From assembly GCA_045538175.1 (NCBI GenBank), contig JAZSQZ010000091.1, forward strand, positions 1 through 49,049: 49,049 nucleotides of DNA, in the 5' to 3' direction. This stretch comes from JAZSQZ01 sp045538175. Its GTDB lineage: Bacteria > Bacillota > Clostridia > Christensenellales > UBA1242. How positions within the stretch are numbered: position 1 is the stretch's first letter; each line of letters opens with the position of its first letter. A program made the translations under genes and the position numbers. Of this stretch, positions 41,466 to 49,049 are shown piece after piece. The notes under the pieces were generated by a model. That model saw only the letters and a list, made by a program, of their open reading frames with translations, ran no database searches and had not been told where the DNA came from.

Positions 41466-41894
41466 ATGGGAACTTTTGAAATTGTTTCAATCATACTTGG
41501 TGTTGTACTTGTTTTGGTTCTTGTAATGTTTGCATTTATCAACAGAAAGTACACAAAATTGCTTAAAGGCATGAAAGAAAGAGAAGTCGATGCTGTAAAT
41601 GTTAAGAAAGGTGTTAGATACACTATTGACCAAACAGTTGTTGACGAAGAAGGTAACATGAACGTTTCTTTCGGTCAAGGCGATATTGTTTTAAAACCAA
41701 GAAAAACAGTTAAGGTTGGTAAAGACGGTGACATCAAACCTGGTAAATACACAATCTTAGGTACTCACGACGACGAAGACAAATTCAATATTCGTGTTAG
41801 TGGTTATGTTAAAGAATACAAACACAATGAAGAAATAGTTCTTGCAGATGGCGACGAAGTTACTGCTGTCAGCACAACTGTTATCTTAAGATAA
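41466..41894 (+). CDS. Membrane-anchored beta-rich protein
   Basis: 142 residues. One N-terminal span (about 4-25) then a ~100-residue domain with alternating strands and many Val/Asp/Gly residues (about 45-142). There is no cleavage site, so it stays anchored; by charge the C-terminal domain is likely cytosolic. GGAGAAGG precedes the ATG, 11 bp before the SPFH gene. It may be a small companion of SPFH, as NfeD-type OB-fold proteins are, but the OB fold is only a guess. Confidence 0.78.
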   Translation: MGTFEIVSIILGVVLVLVLVMFAFINRKYTKLLKGMKEREVDAVNVKKGVRYTIDQTVVDEEGNMNVSFGQGDIVLKPRKTVKVGKDGDIKPGKYTILGTHDDEDKFNIRVSGYVKEYKHNEEIVLADGDEVTAVSTTVILR

Positions 41895-41904
41895 GGAGTT
41901 TAAA

Positions 41905-42957
41905 ATGGGTTTATTTAGTTTTGTTAAAAGTCAACTTTTAAAAAGTATTGATTGGACCGATCCAAGTAGCAATACTATGGTCTATAAATATCCTATGGAC
42001 GGCAGAGAAATTATGATCGGCTCTAAACTTACTGTTAGAGAATCTCAAGTTGCTGTCTTTATGGTTAAAGGAAAAATTGCTGACGTTTTCGAACCAGGTA
42101 TTCATACTTTGCTCGTAAACAACATTCCAATTCTTTCTTCACTTTTATCTCTTGGTAGAGATAAAAAAGCTTTCACTGCTGATGTTTTCTTTGTAAACAC
42201 AAAGCAATTCACAAATCAAAAATGGGGTACAACAAATCCTATCACTATGAGAGATAAAGATTTTGGTACTATCCGTATCCGTGGTTATGGTAGCTTTGCT
42301 TTCAAAGTTAACGATGCTGCATTGTTCTTAAAGGAAGTTTTTGGTACAAATTCAACTTTCACATCAGACGAAGTTTCAAATTACTTAAAAAGCAACCTTG
42401 TTTCAGCAATCTCTGATACTATTGCTGAATCAAAAATCAGTGCTCTTGACCTTGCTTGCAACCTTATGGAATTCAATAAGATGGCAACCGAACAAATTCA
42501 AAGCACATTCAATGCTTTAGGTCTTCAACTTACAAACCTTGTTGTTGAAAATATCTCATTCCCTGAAGCTGTCGAAAAGGCAATCGATACAAGATCATCA
42601 ATGGGTGTTCTTCAAGACCAAATGGATACTTTTGTTAAATACGAATCTGCAAAAGCTATCGGAAAGGCTGCTGAAAACCCAGGTATGGCTGGCCTTGGCA
42701 CACAAATGGGTGCTGGTATGGCAATCGGCGAAATGGTAAGAGAATCTGTAAAAGCAAGCACAGCAAAAGCAGAACCAAAAGCTGCAGAAGGCGATAGATT
42801 CTGCCCAGATTGTGGTGCAAAAAACAAAAAGACATCAAAATTCTGTTGCGAATGCGGAAAGAAACTTGTTGCAGAGAAAAAGACTTGCCCAGATTGTGGT
42901 GCAGAAGTTAAAGAAACAACTAAATTCTGTCCAGAATGTGGAAAGAAACTTAAATAA
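41905..42957 (+). CDS. SPFH/Band-7 protein with two zinc ribbons (YdjI-like)
   Basis: 350 residues. An SPFH domain (about 20-220), a helical segment rich in Ala/Gly/Met, and two double-CxxC zinc ribbons at the C-terminus (CPDCGAKNKKTSKFCCECG and CPDCGAEVKETTKFCPECG). It is paralogous in architecture to 14094-15104. B. subtilis YdjI has the same design and a YdjG neighbour, as here. A membrane scaffold or stress protein is likely. AAGGAG precedes the ATG. Confidence 0.88.
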   Translation: MGLFSFVKSQLLKSIDWTDPSSNTMVYKYPMDGREIMIGSKLTVRESQVAVFMVKGKIADVFEPGIHTLLVNNIPILSSLLSLGRDKKAFTADVFFVNTKQFTNQKWGTTNPITMRDKDFGTIRIRGYGSFAFKVNDAALFLKEVFGTNSTFTSDEVSNYLKSNLVSAISDTIAESKISALDLACNLMEFNKMATEQIQSTFNALGLQLTNLVVENISFPEAVEKAIDTRSSMGVLQDQMDTFVKYESAKAIGKAAENPGMAGLGTQMGAGMAIGEMVRESVKASTAKAEPKAAEGDRFCPDCGAKNKKTSKFCCECGKKLVAEKKTCPDCGAEVKETTKFCPECGKKLK

Positions 42958-42965
42958 GAAATTTT

Positions 42966-42998
42966 TTGCCGACAAGGGATTTGCCTTTGTCGGTTTTT
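42966..42998 (+). terminator. Intra-operon terminator-like hairpin
   Basis: CCGACAAGG / CCTTTGTCGG stem followed by TTTTTATTTT, directly before the RBS of the YdjG-like gene. It may let only part of the transcripts read through. Confidence 0.62.
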
Positions 42999-43013
42999 AT
43001 TTTAGGAGATATT

Positions 43014-44045
43014 ATGAGTGAACTTATAAACAATAAGTGTAAGGGTTGTGGTGCAGAGTTAAAGTTTGACCCAATTTCAGGAGAACTTAAGTGCACACAC
43101 TGTGAAGGAATTGTGGATATCCCTGACCAAGTTGCCCTTAACACAAAAAACAATTTTACAAGTGAAAGTGTTGCAAGTTTAAAACTTAACGATGCAACAC
43201 AATATCAATGTCAAAGATGTGGCAAACACCACACTGTTTTTGACGATCAAGATATCGTAAACTGCCCAAGTTGTGGTAGTCCAGAACTTGATAAAAAAAT
43301 CGAAGTAAGTTATGTTCCAGATGGTCTTGTTCCTTTTAAACTTAATAAGGAAAAAGCTCTTGAGTCTTTTGTTGCTTGGCTTAAAACTCGTAAGTTTGCT
43401 CCAAACAATTTAAGAAAACTTGCAAAATCAAAAGAGATTTCTGCTGTTTATCTTCCTGCTTATAACTACGATTTTGAAACAACAACAAAATATTCTGGTA
43501 CAGGTCACAACTCATACCGTGACAGTAATGGTAACACTCATAGAACAAGCGAAAGATTTAGCAAAGTTAGAGATGATAGTCACATAAACTATCTATCCCC
43601 AGCAAACCCTGCTGTAAACGGTGCAACTCTTCGTGATATGGGTAATTTCCAACTTAACAATATGGTTATGTATCGTACAGAATATTTATATGGTTGGGTT
43701 GGTCTTGCAAACACAGACGACCTTCAAGCAAACGCCGTAAAAACAAAAGTTGAACTTAGCGATGAAATCGAAAGAGATGTTAGAAGCACACTTAACAGAA
43801 AGTATGATTCTATTTCAAACTTCCAATGCGATACAACTTTTAGAAGCATCAAGTTTAACTATGTTTATCTTCCTGTTTGGGTCAACCACTATAAATATAA
43901 AAACAAAGATTACTACTGCTATGTCAATGGTTGCTCAGGTCAAGTTACAGGCAAAGCACCTAAGTCTTTCTGGAAGATTTTCTTCCTTGTTTTGGGAATT
44001 GCAGCACTTGTTGCAGGTATTGTTTATCTTACAAACTTTGCATAA
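43014..44045 (+). CDS. YdjG-like zinc-ribbon membrane protein
   Basis: 343 residues from the ATG at 43014 behind TAGGAG (a longer frame starts inside the hairpin). Two zinc ribbons (CKGCGAELKF...CTHC, residues 8-29, and CQRCGKHH...CPSCG, about 62-84), a long beta-rich domain and one C-terminal span (about 318-340). This is the layout of B. subtilis YdjG, often mis-named 'primosomal protein N-prime (superfamily II helicase)', which sits with YdjI (SPFH) and the PspA homologue YdjF. It probably tethers the SPFH assembly to the membrane. Confidence 0.8.
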   Translation: MSELINNKCKGCGAELKFDPISGELKCTHCEGIVDIPDQVALNTKNNFTSESVASLKLNDATQYQCQRCGKHHTVFDDQDIVNCPSCGSPELDKKIEVSYVPDGLVPFKLNKEKALESFVAWLKTRKFAPNNLRKLAKSKEISAVYLPAYNYDFETTTKYSGTGHNSYRDSNGNTHRTSERFSKVRDDSHINYLSPANPAVNGATLRDMGNFQLNNMVMYRTEYLYGWVGLANTDDLQANAVKTKVELSDEIERDVRSTLNRKYDSISNFQCDTTFRSIKFNYVYLPVWVNHYKYKNKDYYCYVNGCSGQVTGKAPKSFWKIFFLVLGIAALVAGIVYLTNFA

Positions 44046-44046
44046 T

Positions 44047-44075
44047 AAAAACCCACTTTATGTGGGTTTTTTTGT
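44047..44075 (+). terminator. Terminator of the second SPFH operon
   Basis: AAAACCCAC / GTGGGTTTT stem and a T7 tail. Confidence 0.88.
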
Positions 44076-44086
44076 TTTTTAAAACA

Positions 44087-44129
44087 ATCGCTATATCTTA
44101 GAAAAATAAAGGGATATAGCGATTTTTTG
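44087..44129 (+). repeat. Dispersed hairpin element, copy 2
   Basis: A perfect 11-bp stem ATCGCTATATC / GATATAGCGAT encloses a 15-base loop (TTAGAAAAATAAAGG) and is followed by TTTTTTG. The loop and right arm match copy 1 at 38565-38601. It could serve as a second terminator, but the conserved loop is not explained by that. Confidence 0.6.
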
Positions 44130-44202
44130 TTGCTAGGGAAAAATAAAAATTTGTGCAAATTGACCAATAAATTTTTTTTGTCAAAAAATGTAAAATTTTG
44201 AC

Positions 44203-44231
44203 TTGACACAGGGGGTCAAAAGTAGTATTCT
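44203..44231 (+). promoter_or_regulatory. Promoter of the InlB-repeat gene
   Basis: TTGACA, a 17-bp spacer and TATTCT. The inverted repeat TTTTGAC (44196-44202) / GTCAAAA (44215-44221) flanks the -35 and may bind a regulator. The leader is about 70 bases. Confidence 0.7.
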
Positions 44232-44308
44232 TAGCGAGTTGTGTTTTTAGACAAAGCAAGTTTTTTGCTTAAAATTTTCTAATTTTTTTACGACTTAAAA
44301 GGGACATA

Positions 44309-45421
44309 ATGAAAAATAAAAAGACAATGTTTAAAATTATAATTTCAAGTATATGCGTCATCGCTTTTGTGCTAGGCATATGCTTTTTAGATACAATATT
44401 TCACAAATCTTGTTTGATAGAATTTGTCGACAACAACACAGAAATTTTATCTCAAGAATATGTCGTTGGGCAAAAAGTCACTTGTCCGGAACTTCCAAAC
44501 AAACAAGGCTACAACTTTGTTGGTTGGGTGTCAGACAAGACCGACACACCTGTTAAAACCATAGTTGTTGATGGAGATAAAGTTTTGTATGCTGTTTGGG
44601 AAACAACTGCACTTAAAACTTCGTTTGCGTTGCCAACTGATGGCAGTTACAGCATAATATACAACAATCAAGTTTTGACAAGTCTAACAAATATTGTTGC
44701 AATCGAAAAATATAGCGATATATCTTTTGATGTAAAATTAAATTCAGGATATGAGTTTTCAAATCCAAGCATCTACCTAAAAACAGAAAAAAGATTTGAA
44801 GAGTTACCTACAATTAGAAAACAAAACACTCTAACTTGTACACTTAATCACATTACCGAAAACACCGAAGTTGTGGTTAAAGATGTAAACATAAATTCAT
44901 ATGTTGTTAACTTTAGTTTAGATGGTGGGGTTTTTGAAAGTGGTGTTTCTACAATTCCAAAACTCAGTTACAATTCGGTTGTGTTAAGTGATGGTGAAGA
45001 ATTAAAAATTGTTGATTCTTGTGCGTCAAACTTTTACGACATAAAAAATCCTGTAAAGGAAGGGCACAAGTTTTTAGGTTGGGAAAGTGTGGATAAACAA
45101 ACTTCAACCGTGCAAGAACTTGCAAACGGCAACAGCCTAACGCTTAGGGCCAAGTGGGAAAAGTGTAAGTATCTTGTAACCTTCGATTTAAACGGCGGAA
45201 ATTGCGCTACAACAAGAAATTCAACCACAACCGAACTCTTTTATGGCGACAAAATAAACTTCCCAGAACCACAAAAAGAAGGGTTTGTTTTTATGGGGTG
45301 GTTTGTAAAACTTTGCGAAATAAACAAGTCAATCGATTTAGAAAAATCAGTACTTTACGATAGTGACACTGTACCAGCATACGATATTGTCTTATATGCT
45401 GGTTGGACAAAAAGGTCATAA
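44309..45421 (+). CDS. Surface protein with InlB B-repeat-like modules
   Basis: 370 residues. An N-terminal signal/anchor (MKNKKTMFKIIISSICVIAF) is followed by three modules with the F-x-G-W ... A-x-W pattern of Flg_new/InlB B-repeats: FVGW...LYAVWE, FLGW...LRAKWE and FMGW...LYAGWT. A different beta-rich insert sits between the first two. No LPxTG motif; it is held by the N-terminal span. Such repeats serve as adhesive spacers on the cell surface. AAAGGGA precedes the ATG. Confidence 0.85.
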   Translation: MKNKKTMFKIIISSICVIAFVLGICFLDTIFHKSCLIEFVDNNTEILSQEYVVGQKVTCPELPNKQGYNFVGWVSDKTDTPVKTIVVDGDKVLYAVWETTALKTSFALPTDGSYSIIYNNQVLTSLTNIVAIEKYSDISFDVKLNSGYEFSNPSIYLKTEKRFEELPTIRKQNTLTCTLNHITENTEVVVKDVNINSYVVNFSLDGGVFESGVSTIPKLSYNSVVLSDGEELKIVDSCASNFYDIKNPVKEGHKFLGWESVDKQTSTVQELANGNSLTLRAKWEKCKYLVTFDLNGGNCATTRNSTTTELFYGDKINFPEPQKEGFVFMGWFVKLCEINKSIDLEKSVLYDSDTVPAYDIVLYAGWTKRS

Positions 45422-45465
45422 GATTTGACCTTTTACTATAGGCAAAAGTATTGATTTTTTTAATT

Positions 45466-45497
45466 TAAAAAAGCAGGTTTAAAACCTGCTTTTTATT
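45466..45497. terminator. Bidirectional terminator
   Basis: AAAAAGCAGGTTT / AAACCTGCTTTTT between convergent genes. Confidence 0.87.
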
Positions 45498-45498
45498 T

Positions 45499-47661
45499 TT
45501 AATTATTTTCTAAAAACAATAGGTCATCATAGTCTGGAAATGGTTTAAAGTTTTTAGGCAAACTTGGTTCGATACTATCGTATATATCGCGTACAGAGTT
45601 CATAATATTTATAATGTCGTTTTGGCAAAATTTTGCTTTGTCTTTTATGTCCTTAATCTTTTGTGCCTTATCGATTTTTTCTTTTAATATTTTTACATTA
45701 TCTAAAAATTTTTCTGTCATTAAAGACAACTCTTTAATTTCAACTTTTGCAGAGTTGTTTTTTATGCCAAAAGATTCTGCTTTGTTTGTGTTTTCAATTT
45801 TATTTGTCAAAAAGTTTTCTAAATTTGGTAAAACTTGCTTTAGAGAAATATCAAGCAAAGTTTTTGCTTCTGTCAAACACTCGCTTATGTATTTTTCAAG
45901 GCAAGTGTCAAACCTTACTTTAAGTTCGGTCGAAGTTAAGATGCCATTGTTTTCAAACAAATCAACATTTGTTTTCTCAAGCAATCTATCAAAGCACTCG
46001 ATACTTGTCTTATAATCAACAAGACCCCTTTTTAGTGCTTCCTTTTCCCAAAGTTTATCGTAACTGTTGCCGTTGAAGATGATGCGAGAGTGTTTTGTGA
46101 TATTTTCAACAATAATACTTTTCAAAGCATTTTCAAGCAAGGCGTTCAATTCGCTTTTTGGTTTTGATTTTTTAGAGCTTAAAACAATATTGTTATTCTC
46201 TATATATGTATTTAACTTTTTGTTTGTTTTCTTTAGTTCGTCGCCTACGATTGTTGCAAGCACAGTGTTGCTAAGTGCAATACTTTGTGAAGAGCCAACC
46301 ATTCTAAATTCAAACTTATTTCCGGTATAAGCAAATGGCGTTGTGCGATTTCTGTCACAGTTGTCTTTGTATGGTTTTAGTACAGATGAAGTTTTAAAGT
46401 CGAGTTTTGACTTCGTTTTTTTGCTAAGTTTGTTTGATGCAACAAATTCGTCTAAAACTTCGCTCATATCGTCGCCTATAAAAACAGATATGATTGAAGG
46501 TGGAGCTTCGCTACCACCAAGGCGCAAGTCGTTGCCAAGGGAAGATGTTGACATTTTAAGCAAATCATAATGATTGTCGATAGCGCTAATAATTGTTGTA
46601 AAGAATAGTAAAAACACAAGTTCGTTTACTTTCGAACTATCAAGCAAGTTTATACCCGTGTTTGTCGAAATTGACCAGTTGTTGTGCTTTCCACTTCCGT
46701 TTACGCCTTTATATGGCTTTTCGTGGAATAAAACTTTAAAGTTGTGTTTTGCTGCAACTTTATTCATAACTTCCATCAAAAGTGAGTTTTGGTCGGCAAC
46801 GATGTTAACTTGTGAATAAACTGCAACAATTTCATGTTGGGTTGGGGCAACTTCATTATGTTGAATTTTTGCCATAATGCCAAGTTCCCAAAGTTCTTTG
46901 TTTAGGTCATGCATAAATTCGCTAACACTTGGTTTTATTTGTCCAAGGTAGTGATGAGAAATTTCTTGGCTTTTTATTGCGTCTGCACCCAAAAGTGTGC
47001 GCCCTGTCAAAACCAAATCTTTTCTTTTGTTAAACAAGTCTTTGTCAATCAAAAAATATTCTTGCTCGCACCCGACGTGACAAATAACACTCGTTACATC
47101 TAAAAAACCGAGTGTGTTAAGAAGAGTAGTTGCTTCTTTATTTAAAAATTCGGTTGCCCTTAAAAGTGGTGTCTTTTCGTCAACGGCAACACCATTATAT
47201 GTGCAAAACGCAGTTGGGATATATAAAACCTTGTTGCCCTTGTCGTCCTTTTTTATAAACACCGGGCTAGAGTAGTCCCAAACGGTATAGCCCCTTGCTT
47301 CAAAAGTTAATCTTTCACCACCACTTGGAAAACTTGAAGCGTCTGTTTCGCCTTTTATTAAGCAGTTCCCGTTAAACTTTTTGATAAAGTCGCCCTTAGA
47401 GTTGTATTCTAAAAAACTAATATGTTTTTCAGCATATTTTCCTGTGAGCGGGAAAAACCAATGGGTGTAATGTGTTGCACCCATAGAGATTGCCCATTTT
47501 TTTATTGAAGTTGCTATTTTATCGGCCAAGTCAAAAGACATTTCGCCGTTGTTATTTTTTAGTTTTTCGTAAGACAAAAAGTCCTTACGTTTCATAAGTT
47601 TTTTTAGTTTGCTGTCAGTTAAAACAAGTTCAGCAAAATTATATAATAAATCTTTTTTCAT
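45499..47661 (-). CDS. glnN: Glutamine synthetase type III
   Basis: 720 residues from the ATG at 47661 behind CTGGAG. GSIII makes glutamine from glutamate, ammonia and ATP as a double hexamer. Length (~700+) separates it from GSI (~450). GCEQEYFLID, AKIQHNEVAPTQHE, NGSGKHNNWS, GGSEAPPS, NRTTPFAYTGNKFEFR are GSIII active-site motifs. The C-terminal 150 residues are a helical bundle typical of GSIII. The ~150-base leader has a 9-bp hairpin near the start codon. Confidence 0.96.
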   Translation of the reverse strand: MKKDLLYNFAELVLTDSKLKKLMKRKDFLSYEKLKNNNGEMSFDLADKIATSIKKWAISMGATHYTHWFFPLTGKYAEKHISFLEYNSKGDFIKKFNGNCLIKGETDASSFPSGGERLTFEARGYTVWDYSSPVFIKKDDKGNKVLYIPTAFCTYNGVAVDEKTPLLRATEFLNKEATTLLNTLGFLDVTSVICHVGCEQEYFLIDKDLFNKRKDLVLTGRTLLGADAIKSQEISHHYLGQIKPSVSEFMHDLNKELWELGIMAKIQHNEVAPTQHEIVAVYSQVNIVADQNSLLMEVMNKVAAKHNFKVLFHEKPYKGVNGSGKHNNWSISTNTGINLLDSSKVNELVFLLFFTTIISAIDNHYDLLKMSTSSLGNDLRLGGSEAPPSIISVFIGDDMSEVLDEFVASNKLSKKTKSKLDFKTSSVLKPYKDNCDRNRTTPFAYTGNKFEFRMVGSSQSIALSNTVLATIVGDELKKTNKKLNTYIENNNIVLSSKKSKPKSELNALLENALKSIIVENITKHSRIIFNGNSYDKLWEKEALKRGLVDYKTSIECFDRLLEKTNVDLFENNGILTSTELKVRFDTCLEKYISECLTEAKTLLDISLKQVLPNLENFLTNKIENTNKAESFGIKNNSAKVEIKELSLMTEKFLDNVKILKEKIDKAQKIKDIKDKAKFCQNDIINIMNSVRDIYDSIEPSLPKNFKPFPDYDDLLFLENN

Positions 47662-47680
47662 TTTTTTCTCCAGCAAAAAC

Positions 47681-47723
47681 AAAACTAAACTTAATTAGTT
47701 TGTTTTTTATAAAATTTAGTTTT
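47681..47723 (-). promoter_or_regulatory. Leader hairpin before glnN
   Basis: The inverted repeat AAAACTAAA / TTTAGTTTT with a 25-base loop lies about 20 bases before the ATG. It may influence translation; a glutamine riboswitch consensus was not seen. A TATAAT box near 47812 is a candidate promoter. Confidence 0.35.
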
Positions 47724-47820
47724 AGTTAAATTTTAATTTTCTCTGGATAAAAAGATAAAAGATTTTCATTGTTAATAAATTCCTAAAATATTTTTTACAT
47801 TTTTATTATAATATATATTT

Positions 47821-47862
47821 CAAAAAAAATAAACAGGTTTTTTAATAAAACCTGTTTTTTAT
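47821..47862 (-). terminator. Terminator of the alpha/beta hydrolase gene
   Basis: AAACAGGTTTT / AAAACCTGTTT stem with a minus-strand T8 tail. Confidence 0.85.
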
Positions 47863-47863
47863 T

Positions 47864-48973
47864 TTATAATTCTTCAAGTTTGTTTAGGAAATCTTCTTCG
47901 TCTTTTGTTTTTAAAATCTTTTCAATCTTTCCTAAAAGTTCAAGTTTGTCTTCTGCAGTCGTAACTTTTTCTGCAATTTTCCTTTGAGTATAGAGTTTCC
48001 ATTTTCTCTTTTTGCAAGTTTCACTAATCCTTAGGGCTCTTTCAAATTCTTTTTCGCCTAAAGATTCTTTTACGATATATCCGTCAAGGAAAGTTAAAAT
48101 ACTGTTATAAACTTCGTTCTTTATAGGTTCGTTTAAGATTTCGTGTCTTGCGTCGTTATATAGGCGCATTCTTACATCCATTTCTAGATGGTTATAAAGT
48201 TTAAATAATTTTGCTACAGATTTACCCATATCGCCAACAGGGTCTTGTTTTCCTGAGATTATAAGGATAGGTAAGTTCTTTTGAATTTTCTTAAGATTTT
48301 TCTTTATGTAAATTCTAGGAAGTGCTTTAAAGAAGTTGTAATAGAATTTTGCACTCAAAGTTTTTCCACAATATTCGTCTGCGTAATACTTCTTTACTTC
48401 TTCTTCATCAGTGTTTAACCAACTGCCTTTTTTAACTTTTCTGTCATAAGCCCCAAAACTCATTTTTGCAACAAGTTTTGCAGGAGCATCAGGGCCTTTG
48501 TGTTTCATTGTTGCTTTTGCAATTTTTCTGCCAAGGAAAATATCAATTCTATCTTTCATACAGGCAGAACCACAAAGAATAACGCCACTTATAGGTTGAG
48601 AAATTAGTTCGATATAACCTTGTGCTATAAATGAACCATAACTGTGTCCAAAAACAAACACAGGAAGTTTGTATTCTTCGGTTATAAGTTTTGTGATAAA
48701 CATTTCGTCTTGCATTGTGTCATAAAAAATATTAGAGCCGTCATATTTTCCAATATTTTCAACACTGCCTGCAGTTTTGCCGTGGCCTCTGTGGTCGTCG
48801 GCAACAACGATATATCCTTTTGTGTTTAACATTTTTGCAAATTCTTCATAACGGCCTGCGTGTTCTGCCATACCGTGAAAAATTTGTACAATGGCTTTAG
48901 GCTTTTTAACGTTATCCCAAACGTAAAGCCAAATTTTCCTTTTATCAAAACTTTCAATAAATCCTGTTTTCAT
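47864..48973 (-). CDS. Alpha/beta hydrolase, lysophospholipase / monoacylglycerol lipase-like
   Basis: 369 residues. FHGMAEHAGRYEEFAKML and DDHRGHGKT mark the Hydrolase_4 family; GHSYGS (about residue 109) is the nucleophile elbow, GKQDPVGDMG the Asp site and NDARHEIL the His. The hydrolase fold ends near 275; a ~95-residue charged helical tail follows, which is unusual for the family. AAAAGGAGG precedes the ATG, which comes 12 bp after the stop of the upstream gene, so they form an operon. The likely substrate is a monoacyl lipid. Confidence 0.9.
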   Translation of the reverse strand: MKTGFIESFDKRKIWLYVWDNVKKPKAIVQIFHGMAEHAGRYEEFAKMLNTKGYIVVADDHRGHGKTAGSVENIGKYDGSNIFYDTMQDEMFITKLITEEYKLPVFVFGHSYGSFIAQGYIELISQPISGVILCGSACMKDRIDIFLGRKIAKATMKHKGPDAPAKLVAKMSFGAYDRKVKKGSWLNTDEEEVKKYYADEYCGKTLSAKFYYNFFKALPRIYIKKNLKKIQKNLPILIISGKQDPVGDMGKSVAKLFKLYNHLEMDVRMRLYNDARHEILNEPIKNEVYNSILTFLDGYIVKESLGEKEFERALRISETCKKRKWKLYTQRKIAEKVTTAEDKLELLGKIEKILKTKDEEDFLNKLEEL

Positions 48974-48985
48974 AAAAACCTCCTT

Positions 48986-49049
48986 TTATTTTGTAAGGCA
49001 TTGTCTAATTGCTTTTTCCCAACCTTCTTTATTTATCTTAAAATTTTTG
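48986..49049 (-). CDS. 3' end of an upstream gene, possibly a glycerol-kinase-like FGGY kinase
   Basis: Only the last ~20 codons are in the window, ending NKEGWEKAIRQCLTK. The G-W-x-K-A pattern near the C-terminus is common in glycerol kinases, and a lipase neighbour would fit, but the fragment is too short to be sure. The RBS of the hydrolase follows its stop directly. Confidence 0.45.
   Translation of the reverse strand, partial: KNFKINKEGWEKAIRQCLTK

Overview
The window is about one-third G+C and looks like a chromosomal segment of an uncultured, probably gut-associated Gram-positive bacterium of the Clostridia/Bacillota type. The evidence is AT-rich codons, strong AGGAGG-type ribosome binding sites, TGA used as a stop, a lipobox lipoprotein without other outer-membrane genes, a type III glutamine synthetase, and a CadC/CadA metal module. 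No rRNA, CRISPR array, transposase or phage structural gene was seen.

Layout. (1) 1-2.2 kb: a restriction-modification locus on the minus strand, cut by the left edge. It is a fused PD-(D/E)XK nuclease / N6-adenine methylase preceded by a small ribbon-helix-helix regulator with a tandem 8-bp operator. (2) 2.3-2.8 kb: an initiator tRNA with an unusual T-arm and a candidate small RNA. (3) 2.9-9.5 kb: lysA, a small glycan cluster (GT2, GT32-like, pyruvyl transferase), an unknown gene and tyrS. (4) 9.5-21.1 kb: the most interesting region, a co-directional gene cluster. In order it encodes a membrane TIR protein with a GLUG-like ectodomain, an SPFH (stomatin-like) zinc-ribbon protein, three small coiled-coil proteins (two of them ESCRT-III/Snf7-like), a Vps4-like AAA ATPase with an N-terminal MIT-like domain, a cytosolic trypsin-like protease, a BrxL-like AAA protein without the Lon domain, and a lipoprotein. 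(5) 21-28.5 kb: Nudix hydrolase, YfcE phosphodiesterase, small membrane proteins, cardiolipin synthase, CadC-CadA. (6) 28.5-36.5 kb: regulators and lineage-specific proteins of unknown function (DUF1828-like, DUF2262, HD, CFI-box) and an Xre repressor with a clear double operator. (7) 36.6-41.0 kb: tRNA-Ala and tRNA-Ile, a phosphohexomutase, and a DUF1538 membrane protein with two PII-like proteins. (8) 41.1-44.0 kb: a second SPFH operon ending in a YdjG-like zinc-ribbon membrane protein. (9) 44.3-49.0 kb: an InlB-repeat surface protein, type III glutamine synthetase, a lysophospholipase-like hydrolase and the 3' tail of one more gene.

How the genes may work together. My reading of region 4 (inference) is a bacterial ESCRT-like membrane-remodelling machine wired to an immune-type sensor. 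The TIR protein has the topology of a Toll-like receptor: cytosolic TIR, one membrane span, outside beta-solenoid. SPFH and Snf7-like proteins would assemble on the membrane and the MIT-Vps4 ATPase would remodel them. The third Snf7-like protein ends in a motif that looks like the MIM1 peptide eukaryotic Vps4 MIT domains bind. The protease and the BrxL-like ATPase add functions typical of anti-phage systems. The second SPFH/YdjG-like operon, cardiolipin synthase and the lipid-related genes suggest that envelope maintenance is a theme of the neighbourhood.

Several genes here appear to be transcribed as leaderless mRNAs, with the -10 box six or seven bases before the ATG. Many short intergenic gaps contain bidirectional terminators.
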